From contig JAOANR010000001.1 of the NCBI GenBank assembly GCA_030278955.1, positions 40,450,890-40,514,889 on the forward strand: 64,000 nt of DNA, in the 5' to 3' direction. The notes beneath the pieces were generated by a model. That model did no database searches and was not told where the DNA came from. It worked only from the letters and a program-made list of their open reading frames with translations. Of the stretch, positions 1 through 11,745 are shown piece by piece. The DNA comes from Hygrophila difformis. Taxonomy: Eukaryota > Streptophyta > Magnoliopsida > Lamiales > Acanthaceae. Made by a program: the position numbers and the translations under genes. Every line of letters starts with the position of its first letter. Within the stretch, counting starts at the first letter, position 1.

Positions 1-346
1 TTCTACATCTAGCTTGTACCGCAGTCTTTGCTCAACAGTGTACATGACTTGCTCATATATGTGTTGCGGATCCACAATTAAAATTAATTTTTGTAGTGAT
101 TTTATCAGATAAGGCATTAATTTCAGAATTAAATAACGCAGTTAATTCTTCCTTGAATTGAGCAATTAATTTTGAAATTTCTTAAGAACAACTGGCCATC
201 AGTCCGATACTCGGTGCTTCTTCGGCTTGCTCGGCCATTTGCTTTTCAAGACTTTCACCCAACTGCTCTAGCTCATACTCCAGCTTTCCTTCAATCTGTC
301 CTGCTACTTTCTTAATGTGGTCTTCCATTATAGCATTTAATTCTTT

Positions 347-351
347 CTCAG
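347..351. repeat. Cassandra target-site duplication, left
   Basis: CTCAG, repeated exactly at 1087-1091 on the far side of the element. Confidence 0.85.
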
Positions 352-647
352 TGTAAAGATACACCCCCATCTTCGGCGCAGCGGAAAGACGGGGTGCTAC
401 TCTAGATGTTGTCGGCTCCAGAGTGAAGGTTGTCTCCACAAACCAACATGAGCTCTTTCCAGTACGCTTTGGCCTCACTCACGCACACCCTGGGAGACTT
501 CCCAGGAGGTCACCCATCCTAGAATTACCCCGAGGCAAGCACGCTTAAATTTGGAGTTCTGATAGGATGGTTACCAAGAAAGAAATGTACCTTGTTTGTA
601 TGAGTAGCTTATTTCACTCTATTTAAGCCATTCTCTGGGGTATTACA
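352..647 (-). repeat. Cassandra 3' LTR
   Basis: About 296 bases, TGTAA...ATTACA. Relative to the partner LTR it has five extra bases (AGATA) just inside the TGTAA terminus, plus scattered substitutions. The 5S-like part spans about 481-572. Confidence 0.88.
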
Positions 648-795
648 TTCCTCCCCCCTAAAGATCGCAACGTCCTCGTTGCGCACGGCCATCCACATCT
701 TTGGATTCCTCAACCATCCACATCCCGTGGATCTTTCACCCCGCTAGGCGCCTGAATACCACAGCACGCGGTCGCGGTCTGGCTCTGATACCATC

Positions 796-1086
796 TGTAA
801 CACCCCCATCTTAGGCGTAGCGGAAAGACGGTGTGCTACTCTAGATGTTTTCGTCTCTAGAGTGAAGGTTGTCCCCACAAACCAACATGAGCTCTTTCCA
901 GTGCGTTTTGGCCTCACTCACGCACACCTGGGAGACTTTCAAGGAGGTCACCCATCCTAGAATTACCCCAAGGCAAGCACGCTTAACTTTGGAGTTCTTA
1001 TAGGATGGTTACCAAGAAAGAAAGGTACCTTGTTTGTATGAGTAGCTTATTTCACTCTATTTAAGCCATTCTCTGGGGGTATTACA
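796..1086 (-). repeat. Cassandra 5' LTR
   Basis: About 291 bases, TGTAACACCCCC...GTATTACA. The 5S-like part spans about 921-1008 and is slightly more diverged from 5S than the copy in the other LTR. The primer-binding site (GGCTCTGATACCA on the plus strand) lies immediately to the left. Confidence 0.9.
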
Positions 1087-1091
1087 CTCAG
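1087..1091. repeat. Cassandra target-site duplication, right
   Basis: CTCAG, matching 347-351. The sequence on either side joins into the uninterrupted version seen near 17890-17905. Confidence 0.85.
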
Positions 1092-3441
1092 CTTGATTGA
1101 AAAGATGCTTAACCCTTTCTGCTATTCTTTGACCATGTCGAGCAGCAAAGTCTTTGGCAGATTTCTGAAGGAATGTTGCAATTGCATCCAATTTAAGCTC
1201 AGATTCTGTGGTGGAGACTATGATGTGCTCTTGCAGTTCGTCAGTTTGCTGGTCCAATTCCTCAGCAAGGATTTCGACTTTTCCATCCAACTTGGCAGAT
1301 AAAATTCTAATGCGGTGATCCACGTGCACATTCAAAGCTCTCTCAAATCTGTAGCAAGTTGATCCAGTCTTCCCTCGAAGTCATCAGTAACTTCGTGAAT
1401 TTGTTGATCCATGTCCGTGTGGACACCTTCAACCTTCTCATTTAATCCATCAAATTTCTCATCCAAGTGATTAACTCGTTCCGTCAGAATTTCAATTTTC
1501 TGGTCGAAGTTGTCAAACTTAGAATTCCTCTCAAGCATCTTTGCATTGAGGCTCCTCAATAAATCCATTATGATGGTGTCAAAATTTCCTGCCATTTCAA
1601 AAACAAAAACTATATATATAAATAGAAAATATGAAAAAAGAAAAATAAAAACAAAATATTTTTGGTGATCTTCTCTCTTTTCTTTTCTTTCCTCACTTAA
1701 CCCTCAAACTCAAAGTGTTCATCGACTTGAGTTCGATCACAAATAAAATCTTGAGGCTTTCCAAACTCGAGGAGGAGAATCGGGGATGAGATTGGGGACG
1801 CACAATGCAAGAAAAAAAATGCAATGTTCGACTCAATCAAAGGATGCTATGATATGTATGTGATAAGCAATGCAAATGATAATTGAGCACAAGTCGATTA
1901 GTGGGATTGCTATCAACGTTCACCATCCTTCCACATTAGTTAAGTCCTTGATTGACCCCATATGTGTAAGCTCACTGAACTATGTTCAGAGGAACAATTC
2001 TGCCAGTCGCATATCCACTTTTTTGTATCACTAAAAATATATGTGCCCGAAAATCCAAATAAATGTTATGTCTCACTTTTGCACTCAAAAACACTTGGAA
2101 ATTTTTTTTCCAACAATCAAAACACTCAATCCGAATGATTTGCAAATCTTCAGCTTTTCTGCCTGTTTGAAACTTCAGTTCCTTGATCCCCACATCGTCT
2201 CTAATTGATATAAGACAAAAAGCACAACAAAATTTGACTTCTTGGGGAGCAGCATGAAAAAGAATGGGTGCTTTTGTCCCCTGGACGCGCCCTCACGCTC
2301 TGCTACAATCAGGTGGCGCCAGAAAAGGACACCTTTTGAAAAATGGGTGATAGCAACCTCAAACAATTCCAAATTTTGGTTATTCAATATACTATGGATT
2401 CAGAAGTCAATAAGCTTGAATTTGGTTGAAGATTCATCAAGAAACTCGAAGAACTCAAGAAGTTATGAACTCCCAAAGTTGCTGCTTCCGCGGGTTCACT
2501 GTGGCAGAAATTTTATTTTTGCTATTTGATCGACCAAATAAACTCTCAAATGCTTCGAAACCACTTCCAATGGATTCCTAACACCAAAAATTTGTAAAAT
2601 CAACCCTTGAACATATAGCAGACCCGTTTCCCGCTATGAACAAACACCAAAAGTTCCAGAAAGTGAAAATAGCTAGCAATCTAGGGCACTTGTTCAACCA
2701 AACTTGTGTTCAATGCTCAAAATACTTGGGAAATGATGCTATATCCATATATTGATGTTCAAACAAACGAAAAAAAGCTCAAAAACACAAAATCACAGAA
2801 TCGAAAAGCAAAATATAGGATATTTTGGGATTTTTGGATGATGAACATTAAGAATCTTCAAATGGCCATAACTTTTGCTCCCGATGTCCGTTTTTGATAA
2901 ACCTTATATGCAAATGCCATGTAATTAACAAGAGGAACAAGAATATGGACTCAGATTTGGCAAAAGCTCAACGAGCAAATACCAGAAAATGCAAAAAGTG
3001 GACAGCAATCATGTTTTTATGGTTTTTGGGAATGGTTTTTGGAGAAGATGAAGATTATGGAGATGGTTGGAAAATTTTGGGCAGCATAACCCTTTTAGGA
3101 ATGGATAATATAAATTACCATATAGAATATGTTTCCAAATGGTGAGTGGTAGAGTGAAGAAATGGATGAAAATGGTGGATGAACAATTTTTGGGTGAAAT
3201 AATGGCCAGGAACTTAAAAAATTCATATAAATTGATTCCCTTGGCCAAAAATTTCGATTTATATGATGTTGAGTGTAAACAATCCAACAAAACCGAATAT
3301 GAATTCAGAATTCAGAGAATATTAACTGAGCAAAATGGATTTTGAGTGAACAATAAACAGCGAAGGCTTTTTTTTGAGGTTTTTGGAGGATTTTTGAATT
3401 TTTATGGGTTTTTGGAGAATAGATCTATTGATTCTTTGCTT

Positions 3442-3454
3442 GGCTCTAATACCA
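3442..3454 (-). other. Primer-binding site of element B (initiator tRNA-Met type)
   Basis: On the minus strand this reads TGGTATTAGAGCC, one base off the usual plant initiator-Met primer site. It lies about seven bases from a TG boundary at 3461 that I take as the LTR end. It gives element B's direction (right to left). Confidence 0.6.
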
Positions 3455-3509
3455 AATAATTGCTGCCATAGATTGAAGCAATCAAATCAATAGATTGAAG
3501 ATTAGGGTT

Positions 3510-6117
3510 TGTAACACCCCGGTTTTTGGTCACCCAGGTCGGGATGTCACCGCCACATCTCCCTAGTAAGACACGGTTCCTCCGAGCTTACTAAAGAGAT
3601 GCAAGGCTAGGTAGTTCAGTATTTAAAACATTTAAAGCATTCAAAATAGCCCATACAATATAATTCGAAAATAATAATAGCATAGCGCAGCGGAAATATA
3701 TAGTTTAGTACAGTATCGCAGCGGAAAATATAAAAAGGGCCGACATGGCCAAAACACGGGTTAAACAGGCCCGTTCATAATATAGTCTAAGTACGAAATT
3801 TAAAAGCAAAATAACAATCCCCAAAATCCCATGCATGATTCGTGCTCACACATGCTCATTCCACATATTCTGTAAAGAAAGGAATAAAAATGGTTTTGGT
3901 CAGCAAAGTTGCTGAGTAAGTTAACACATGCATGATCGTAGGGTTTAAAAGCCATAAATTTAGTAATTTAACAAAAGCATGATAATAACATAATATTTAG
4001 TTTCATCTAATCCATATCCAATAGCATAATTTATCTCAGGCTCTATTTAATAACACATATCACATGGTTCAAGATAATAGCCATAATTTAAATAAAGCAT
4101 TTAAATAATTTAATTGGACAACAACATAGTTTAATCTAATTTAATTTAATTTAGAATCCCCATTACATTCCCGATTTGGTATTTCAAAGTTTCACGATAG
4201 TATCGCGATGTCAACAAGTTTAGCCGGTAGCCCGGCGGCCGCAACCGTATCAGCCATACCCAGTACCACTCCGGAGCCTCGGGAAACCCATACGGATATT
4301 CACGAGAGTGTAGGCTCTAAGTTTCGCCGTTTAGGCAATCCATATCTCAAATTTAGCGCGCGGGGTCACCATCGTCCATTACGGCACGAAGTGAATCGTT
4401 AGGGGGCACCCTGCAGAGCACTCACCCCTAATTTTAATCTATCAAGTTTGTAAGGGGATTTAATTTTTAAAATCTGACTTCAATTGTATTTATTTAGAAA
4501 TAATATCTCAACTCGTTTCAACCCTAAAGGTTAATCCCATGTTTCAACAAGATTTCAAGATTTCGTTTCGGTAAATCACAGTTTACTCTAAAATTCGTCT
4601 AAAATCAGATTTAATTCCAAAAATTCCAAAAATTCATATCTGACTCGGAAATATCAAGATCTACAACTTTCGTGTTTTAACTTTTTCAATCCGAGATACC
4701 TAAGTAGGTCAAAATTACCAATTTTCGCACAAGAAGAATTCTGTCCGAGTTTAATATGTCACAGTTTAAAGATTTCAAATCCTACCATATCAATTCAACT
4801 CCAAATTTAATGAAATTTGACAGGGATCATCTTAAGACATTTATCTACAACTTTCTTGTTCGGCCAAAGATCTAAAACAGCCTAGATCCTATGTCAAAAA
4901 CATGATCAAGATCATTCCTAAGTTCTGTTCAAGATTTCGAGATCTAGATTCAAACAGCTCGGTTTCAATGGGTTTTCACATATCAAATCAACTCCAAAAA
5001 TTCCCAAATTTTTACAGTAGCTAGGTCTAAGTCTTAGGAACGTTTTTCGTGTTTTAAGTTTTTCCGTTTGAGTTTGTTTTAAGGTTCGGAAAAATTCAAC
5101 AAATCTGTTGCGCCGGTAGAAAGTAATAGTTGACAGAATTTCGGTTTCATGTTAATCTTTTAGTTTTGAATGTTTTAATTCATCCCAAAACCATGTAAGA
5201 GTTAACTTACAGTGTCTATGAACGTCGGGGATGTCTAGTTCGGAGGCGTGGCTTCCAGATCACCGTTTCTCCTCTCCGTTCGTCGGGTTCTACGATCTAG
5301 ATTCGATACGGGGTGTAGAAAGAGAAGAACCGAAGTTAGAATCCGTTTTCGGATTGAAACGTGAAAAGATTTATCGGACTAGAGCTTACCACAAAGTTTA
5401 GAGACCTTGGATTTTCGTCCAAAGCTGCTGCCTCCGTTTGGTGCTTTCCGTCGACTCCGAATTTAGGGTTTCGAACGTATAGAAGATTGTAGGGTTTTGT
5501 AAACTTGTTTGGGGCTCCCAAGGGGCTTATTTATAGAATTCTTAATCCCTAGGGCGTCCACAACCGACCTAAAGGTCTTGAGTCGAGAGATGTTCAACCG
5601 AAAGTCGAAAAATCCGCGTTCGGGCGAGAGATTCACGCAACAAACGAATCTGTGAAGTGGCGCGGTCGTGGCGCGCTAAAGCCTCTTCACCGCGCGGCCA
5701 CCGCGCCGACTTCACCAGGACTTCGGTCCGGGCGGGTCGTGCGATTCGTCGTGCTTTTCCGCCTCTCTTTCGGGTTTCTATCCCTCTATGCTCCCGAATT
5801 CCGATTTCCGGGGTATATTCGGGTTCATACTTTCTCTCTAATTTTATTCTCAGTCTAATTGGATGTTTTGGACTCGAATACTCGAGTTCATTAGTGTCGG
5901 GTTTTGGTGTACCATTTATCCCTCCTTTTATTTAATTAAATTCCTTTAATTCCTTTTTAAGTAAAAATCTCATTTCTCATTTCCTTATCTTCATTTATTT
6001 CTTTTATTTGCTGGATTTGTTTATTTATTTATAGTATTTATTTTATTTATTATTTATTTATTTAATTATTGTTTAATTATTGTTTTATTTTATGTTGGAA
6101 AATTCTCGGGTATTACA
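3510..6117 (-). repeat. Tekay 3' LTR
   Basis: 2,608 bases, ending GGTATTACA. It is followed by CTACCCTCCTT, which on the minus strand is an AAGGAGGG polypurine tract next to the LTR start. A small open frame inside (4208-4402) recurs in the other LTR and is not considered a gene. Confidence 0.95.
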
Positions 6118-6346
6118 GTCTACCCTCCTTAAAAATCAACTTCGTCCTCGAAGTTGTGTTTCGGCTTTTCTCGTCTCGTGCTAAGGTCTTGTATTTGTTT
6201 TATTATGTTGTGACTGAACTTAGAATTAAAACTTCTAAGCTGCCTACGTACCCGGTAAAGGGATCAAGCCATAACGTAGTTCAAAAGTTTACAAAAATGC
6301 ACGAAAAATTAGGGGGTATGACATCCTCTCCCCCTTAAGATTGCAG
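6118..6346 (-). other. Tekay 3' untranslated region and polypurine tract
   Basis: About 230 bases lie between the pol stop and the 3' LTR. The stretch contains two purine-rich tracts on the element strand (near 6325-6336 and 6120-6131) and no gene. Confidence 0.6.
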
Positions 6347-9300
6347 TTATGTCCCCATAACTGTGGCGGAATCGGTTTGGAACAATGTCGGGTATCGTTC
6401 CCTCATATCGGATTCTACTTCCCAAGTTGCCGTCTCACTTTCGTGATTTGACCAAAGAACCTTGATCATTTTGATGGTTTTGTTCCTCGTTACTCGTTCC
6501 TTAGTATCGAGAATACGCACTGGGACTTCTTCGTAAGTCAAATCTTCATCGAGCTCAATTATCTCCGGTTGAAGTACATGTGTCGGGTCCGGCACATACT
6601 TCTTTAGTTGCGAGACATGGAAGACATTATGAACTCGATCTAAGTGTGGCGGTAAAGCCAATCGGTAGGCTAGAGTTCCGACTCGTTCTAGAATTTCGTA
6701 AGGTCCTATGTATCGAGGACTTAACTTCCCTCGTTTGCCAAAGCACATCACCCCCTTCATGGGTGATATCTTTAGCATGTCCCTATCTCCCACTTGAAAT
6801 TCTAGGTCTCGTCGTCTCACGTCGGCATAACTCTTTTGACGGTCTTGAGCGGCTTTCATCTTCCCTTGGACCACTTTGATTTGTTGAGCCATGTCTTCGA
6901 TAAGTTGTGGTCCCACTACCACGGACTTATCGTTTTCTTCCCAGCTCAACGGGCTTCGGCACTTTCGTCCATACAATGCCTCGAAAGGTGCCATGCCGAT
7001 ACTAGCATGGTAACTATTATTATAGGAAAACTCAATCAACGGTAAATGAGATTCCCAATTTCCTTTGAATTCCAACACACATGCTCTCAGCATGTCTTCT
7101 AGTGTTTGGATTGTTCTCTCGGTTTGTCCGTACGTCATCGGGTGGAATGCGGTGCTCATTTTGATTTGAGTACCGAGAGCTTTTTGTAACTCCGTCCAGA
7201 AATGAGAGACAAATCTACTGTCTCTATCGGAAATGATATCATGTGGTACTCCATGTCGTCGTACCACATTATCAATGTAGGCTCGGGCCAATTGGTCCAT
7301 AGTCCACGTGTCTTTCATTGGGATAAATATGGCTGTCTTCGTTAGCCTATCCACAATCACCCAAATCTTGTTCATGCCTTTAGGTGATCGGGGTAATCCC
7401 GAGACAAAGTCCATTGAGATGCTATCCCACTTCCAACTTGGAATCTCTAGTGGTTGCATCAATCCTAAGGGTTTATGTCGCACTGCCTTAACCTTTTAGC
7501 AGGTGAGACATCTCGCCACGAAATTTGCCACTTCCTTCTTCATTCCCGGCCACCAATAGATCTTCTTCAGATCTTTGTATAGCTTGTCACCTCCTGGATG
7601 TACGGAATATGGCGTGTTGTGCCCTTCCTCCATCAACCTTTGCTTCAATTCGGCACATTTAAGAGGCACACACCACCTCCCTTTAAAACGGATGCTTCCA
7701 TCCTCGTGGATAACAAATCCTATTGCCTTTCCTTCGGCAATATACCCTTTTATCTTCTCGAGTTTCGGATCGCCCGGTTGAGCGAGTCGAATCTCGTCCA
7801 ATATTGGAGTTTCTACGACCATGGCATTGACCATTTCTCTCACTGTGCCAGGATGCACAAGTTCTAACTCCAATCTTGCCAAATCCATGTACAATGCCGG
7901 CGGAATTACCAACGAGTTTGTCACGTGTTGGGTTTTCCGACTTAGGGCATCGGCTACCACATTCGCCTTCCCCTCGTGGTATGCTATCTCTAAATCGTAG
8001 TCTTTAATAAGTTCCAACCACCTTCGCTGTCTCAAATTCAACTCCTTCTGAGTGAATATATATTTCAAGCTCTTGTGGTCGGTGAACATTCGACACTTCC
8101 GCCCATAAAGATAATGTCTCCATATCTTTAGAGCGAAAACGACCGCTGCCAACTCCAGGTCATGTGTCGGATAATTTTCCTCGTGAGGTTTTAATTGGCG
8201 TGATGCATAGGCTACGACTCTCGAGTCTTGCATCAAGACACAACCTAAACCTTCCTTCAAAGCATCGCTATACACTTCGAAGTCACCATTCTCTGATGGT
8301 AATGTTAATACGGGTGTGGTTGTGAGTCGTTTCTTCAGCTCTTGAAACGCCATCTCACAAGCTTCGGTCCACTCGTATTTTGCTCCTTTCTTCAGCAGCT
8401 GGGTCAAAGGACGTGCAATTCTTGAAAAGTCCTTCACAAATCGTCTATAATATCCGGCTAATCCAAGGAAACTTCTTATTTCCGTTGGACTCTTGGGGGT
8501 TGCCCATTCGGTTACGGCAGAGAGTTTTGCCGGATCCACTGATACTCCATCAGCGGATACTATGTGTCCAAGAAATGCCACTTCTTTCAGCCAGAAAGTC
8601 ACATTTCGACAGCTTGCCGTATAGCTGGTTTCTTTGCAGGATTTCTAACACTTGATGTAAGTGCTTCGCGTGCTCCTCCTCGCTCTTCGAGTAGATCAGG
8701 ATGTCGTCGATGAACACGACGACACACTGGTCTAACAATTCTCGGAACACGTTGTTCATGAGATTCATGAACATGGCCGGAGCATTTGTTAACCCGAAGG
8801 ATAACACTGTGAACTCGTAATGGCCATATCGCGTTCGAAATGCAGTCTTCGGAATGTCCTTCTCGGCGATCCTCAATTGATGATACCCAGATCGCAAATC
8901 GATCTTCGAGAATACTGAAGCTCCCTTCAGTTGATCAAACAGATCCTCTATTCTCGGTAGGGGGTATTTATTCTTAATGGTCACTTGGTTTAGTCCTCGG
9001 TAATCTATGCAAAGACGTAGTCCTCCGTCTTTCTTCTTGACAAACAAAACCGGTGCTCCCCAAGGGGACGTACTCGGTCTTATGTAACCTTTTCCCAATA
9101 GCTCCTCGAGTTGTTCCTTTAACTCCTTCATTTCCAGTGGTGCCATCCGGTACGGAGCTTTTGAGACAGGCTCTGTCCCCGGAATGAGATCTATCGTGAA
9201 TTCAAGATCTCTCTCAGGTGGCATGCCCGGAACGTCTTCAGGGAACACGTCCGGGTATTCTCTTACCACTGGTATGCTATCAACCTTGTTCTCTTCCGCC

Positions 9301-10060
9301 TCAAGGTTGTGCACATAGCACGCATATAGTTCATACCCCTTACGCATCAAGTTACTTAGTTTAAGTGCACTAACGATTTTGTTGCTTTTCTTAGGGGGCT
9401 GAGAGTAAAAGATAACTCTCTTTCCCCTACTTTTGACAAGGTGATCTTTTGCTTTTGGCATTCGATCACCGCTTTATACTGGGATAGCCAATCCATCCCC
9501 AGTATGATGTCAAAGTCTCTTAAGTTAAATTCCACCAAGTTCGCGAAGAATTCTACGTTCTTTATAACTATAGGAATTCTGTTATATCGTTTAGAGCAAG
9601 ACACTACTTCTCCGGAAGGCAATTGAATTCCTAAGCTAATTCTCTCGCACTTAGGTAGATCTAACTCAGGCACTATCCTTGATGCTATAATTGAACAACT
9701 AGCTCCAGAATCAAATAGAATTCTAAGGGGCGTATTCAACACATAAAATGTACCTGCCATCACTTCTCCTTGCGCAGGCACGTCCGCTTGGTTTACCACA
9801 TTGAGCCTCCCCACAGGGCGTCCTTGGTTGCCCTGCTGATTCGCGTTCTGCTGATGGTTTTGCTGTTGGTTTTGATTCTGCGGGGGCGGAGGTCGTTGGT
9901 TCTGGTTCTGGTTCTGCGGTCTATTTTGAGGGGGTCTGTACCCTTGGTTATTCCCGTTTCGCCCGTTTTGGTTTTGAGGCTGTTCTTGCCCCGCGACTAA
10001 GTCATCCCTCTTTGTTATGTTCTCGAGCCTAGTTCGGCAATCCCGTCGAACGTGACCCAT
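6347..10060 (-). pseudogene. Tekay pol: protease, RT, RNase H, integrase, chromodomain-like tail; broken
   Basis: Domains in order on the minus strand: a Gln/Asn-rich linker; an aspartic protease with FDSGASCSII (about 9710-9680); reverse transcriptase from about 9280, with [12 protein letters not shown] and the catalytic [12 protein letters not shown]; RNase H with [13 protein letters not shown] and [10 protein letters not shown]; integrase with an HHCC finger ending VARCLTC, then DFVSGLP, SDRDSRFVSHFW and GQTERTIQTLEDM; and a chromodomain-like end (about 6540-6390: LRN/TRNKTIKM, NHESETATWEVE, YPTLF). Breaks: a frame change between protease and RT (about 9460-9360), another just after the RT palm (about 8600-8550), and a TAA stop at 7498-7496 inside integrase. 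It would copy and insert the element if intact. Confidence 0.92.
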
Positions 10061-10979
10061 TCGACCGCATCGGTAACAAGCGCCTTGTTGAGGGCATCCC
10101 CTTGCCAGATGTGGTCGTCCACATCGCGGGCAAGGCGGTACCGGATCTTCTTGGTTGATCCTCCTCCCAGTGTTGTTTTGTTGGGGCCTATTCGACCCTC
10201 TGCGCTGCTCGTTCCTTCCAGTGTTGTTCTCGTTTCTTGAGTCTCGGCTTCTCTTGTCTTGAGGACCCCTGCGATCACCTCGCGCACAGACAGGTTCAGT
10301 CCCATCTCGAACTTCTGTGCCTTTTCCGCATCAGTAGGCACTAGCCTTGGTGCGAACCTAACCAGCTCCTTGAAGCGTGTGTAGTATTCTTGCACCGTTT
10401 GGCTCCCTTGCTTCAGTGACAGGAATTCTTCGTACATGGCAGATTTGGTACTCAAGGGATAGAATCGATCCCTGAGTAGTTCCATCATCTCCATCCACGA
10501 GTAAGGCTCGTCATCTTCAGTCAGTTTGGCTTGCGTTGCTTGCCACCAGTCATCAGCTTCGCCTTCCAAGTAGTATGAAGCGACATGTACCCTCTCTCCT
10601 TCCGGACATTTGACCGCTCCCAGCAGCTTGTCAAAAGTCCGGATCCATTCCTCCAGTTTAGCTGGATCCTTCTCACCAGCATAGTGGGGCGGCTGGTAGG
10701 GATTCACCATCGCCAGGTAGTTAGGGCGAGCTTGGGGCGGAGGTACCGCCGCAGCTTGACCCTGGTTGACTTGCGCATTTCCGAGCGCAATCAACACTTC
10801 CTCTATCGTCCTAAGACGATCGCCCACATTGTTCGGTGCGGGGGCGTCCTGCGCACCTGGGGTTGTTCCTCATCAGGTTGAATTGGTTCAGTGACGTTTG
10901 GTGGTGTTTCAGTAGGTGTTTCAGTGGTGGTTTGAGGAGCGGGTTGGGTTCTGCCTCTTCCTCTTCCTCTGGGTGCCAT
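10015..10979 (-). pseudogene. Tekay gag, frameshifted
   Basis: The start is taken at 10979 (MAPRGRGRGRTQPAP), a basic and Pro/Thr-rich N-terminus. The frame breaks near 10850 and continues at 10827 with GDRLRTIEEVLIALG. The Retrotrans_gag core follows: PPHYAGEKDPAKLEEWIR, YLEGEADDWWQATQ and LLRDRFYPLS. A second frame break near 10240 leads into the zinc knuckle (CYRCGRMGHVRRDC) at about 10085-10040, which lies in the frame of the downstream protease. Gag would form the virus-like particle and bind genomic RNA. At least two frameshifts make it non-functional. The small open frames on the other strand are shadows. Confidence 0.85.
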
Positions 10980-11243
10980 TCTGGTACAAATATGATAGAT
11001 TAGGGCTGGTGAATTTAGCATATAGTCTAAGCAATTCCTATGAATGTATATGTGTGTAGTAATTTAGCACGTGGTGCTTTGTTCGGATTAAGAAGCATCG
11101 TATGCTTCGGGGTTTTATTTTATTTTGTTTTGTTTTGTTTTGTTTTGATTTAAAATAAATCGGGCATTTTATTTCCTCAAAAGAAATTTTAGTACAAAAG
11201 TATAAATATTTTTCTAGCAAAACAATGTCTAACAATAGAATCT

Positions 11244-11579
11244 CTAGTGCCTCATGACGTCTCCCGGTGAGGTAGCAGGATCTTCCTCCGGATCTTCCTC
11301 CTCCGAACTCGGCGGTAGTAGGTCGTCAAAGATAGTGTTTAAGTCTTGCCCGTGGGCATCGATGTATTCCTTTAGTATTAAGTTTTGTGTAGTGAGGGTT
11401 TGGACTTGGCGTTCGAGTTGGTTTATGCGGTGATGATCCGCCTCTCTCAAGTTGCCCATGTGATGTAAATTGGCCTCCAACTGAGCCATACGGTACTTCA
11501 TTTGCTCTAGGGTTTGGTGGGAATCGAGATGTACACTCATCATCCTGACCATCAACTGCATCATGTCCTGACTAGCCAT
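11244..11579 (-). CDS. Extra coiled-coil ORF upstream of Tekay gag (111 aa)
   Basis: An uninterrupted 111-codon frame starts MASQDMMQLMVRMMSVHLD at 11579 and ends ...SPGDVMRH. Residues about 10-80 form a likely coiled coil (MKYRMAQLEANLHHMGNL, then INQLERQVQTLTTQN), followed by an acidic Ser/Glu/Asp/Pro-rich tail. It lies between the 5' LTR and gag on the same strand, so it would be the first protein read from the element's RNA. Canonical Tekay elements are described by gag-pol alone, so this looks like an accessory frame. It is intact while gag-pol is broken. Multimerisation or RNA binding is only a guess. It could also be a chance frame in the leader, but the heptad pattern argues against that. 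Confidence 0.55.
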   Translation of the reverse strand: MASQDMMQLMVRMMSVHLDSHQTLEQMKYRMAQLEANLHHMGNLREADHHRINQLERQVQTLTTQNLILKEYIDAHGQDLNTIFDDLLPPSSEEEDPEEDPATSPGDVMRH

Positions 11580-11604
11580 CTAGCGCAAGCAAGAGATCTA
11601 AGTT

Positions 11605-11745
11605 AATATTCGCCAAGATTCTAAGTTCAATTCGCCAAGATTCTAGGTTCGAGTTTCCAAGATTCTAAGTTCAAGTTTCGCCAAGATGCTAAGTTCAAGT
11701 TTCGCCAAGATTCTAAGTTCAAGTTTCCAAGATTCTAAGTTCATA
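11605..11745. repeat. Short tandem repeat in the Tekay leader (about 20-26 bases, six copies)
   Basis: Six near-copies of CCAAGATTCTAAGTTCAA with TTCG or TTT spacers, between the primer-binding site and the upstream reading frame. One copy reads GATGCTAAG. No function can be assigned. Confidence 0.8.

Larger units (their letters stand above)
352..1086 (-). mobile_element. Cassandra-type TRIM retrotransposon with 5S rDNA in both LTRs
   Basis: Two direct repeats (352-647 and 796-1086) begin TGTAA and end ATTACA, and flank about 148 bases with no coding capacity. Each LTR contains an antisense 5S rRNA-like stretch with the 5S internal promoter words: AAGCACGCTT at 537-546 and GGTCACCCATCC at 508-519. 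The primer-binding site, complementary to initiator tRNA-Met, is at 781-793, next to the right LTR. A polypurine tract (reverse of 648-660, seven Cs in a row) abuts the left LTR, so the element runs right to left. The target duplication is CTCAG at 347-351 and 1087-1091. The paralogous uninterrupted site lies near 17890. These features define Cassandra; it is non-autonomous and would depend on other elements for proteins. Confidence 0.93.
1..1595 (-). pseudogene. Broken coiled-coil N-terminal region of element B gag
   Basis: The reading frame starts at an ATG at 1595 (MAGNFDTIIMDLL). It encodes heptad-rich helical sequence full of Leu, Glu, Lys and Asp, such as ILTERVNHLDEKFDGLNEK. A frame change occurs near 1335, where a second segment (1335-1057) carries on the coiled coil. 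The Cassandra insertion at 352-1086 then splits the gene, and homologous coding sequence resumes at 351 leftward. A parallel copy at 17520-18225 supports real homology rather than chance. A coiled coil ahead of gag suggests a role in particle assembly, but that is inference. The frameshift and insertion make it non-functional. Confidence 0.5.
1..3460 (-). mobile_element. Element B, left copy: 5' internal part of an old Ty3/gypsy-like retrotransposon
   Basis: This stretch reads on the minus strand from a primer-binding site near 3442-3454 down to the window edge. It holds an untranslated leader (about 1600-3440, AT-rich, no convincing gene) and the start of a coiled-coil gag-like reading frame (1595 leftward). 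The same sequence recurs at 17520-18225, where it is joined to a gag core and an aspartic-protease motif, which is why I assign it to a Ty3-type element. The left copy lacks about 28 bases present in the right copy near 17605 and is interrupted by a Cassandra element. The clade is not identified. Everything further 3' in this copy lies outside the window. Confidence 0.6.

Noticed and set aside
481..572. 5S rRNA gene
   Set aside because: The similarity covers only part of 5S, is on the antisense strand, is repeated in both LTRs, and lacks the 5' part. It is the Cassandra LTR.
4208..4402. 64-aa open frame in the Tekay LTR
   Set aside because: Present in both LTRs (also 12658-12852) and without any domain. 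LTR sequence, not a gene.
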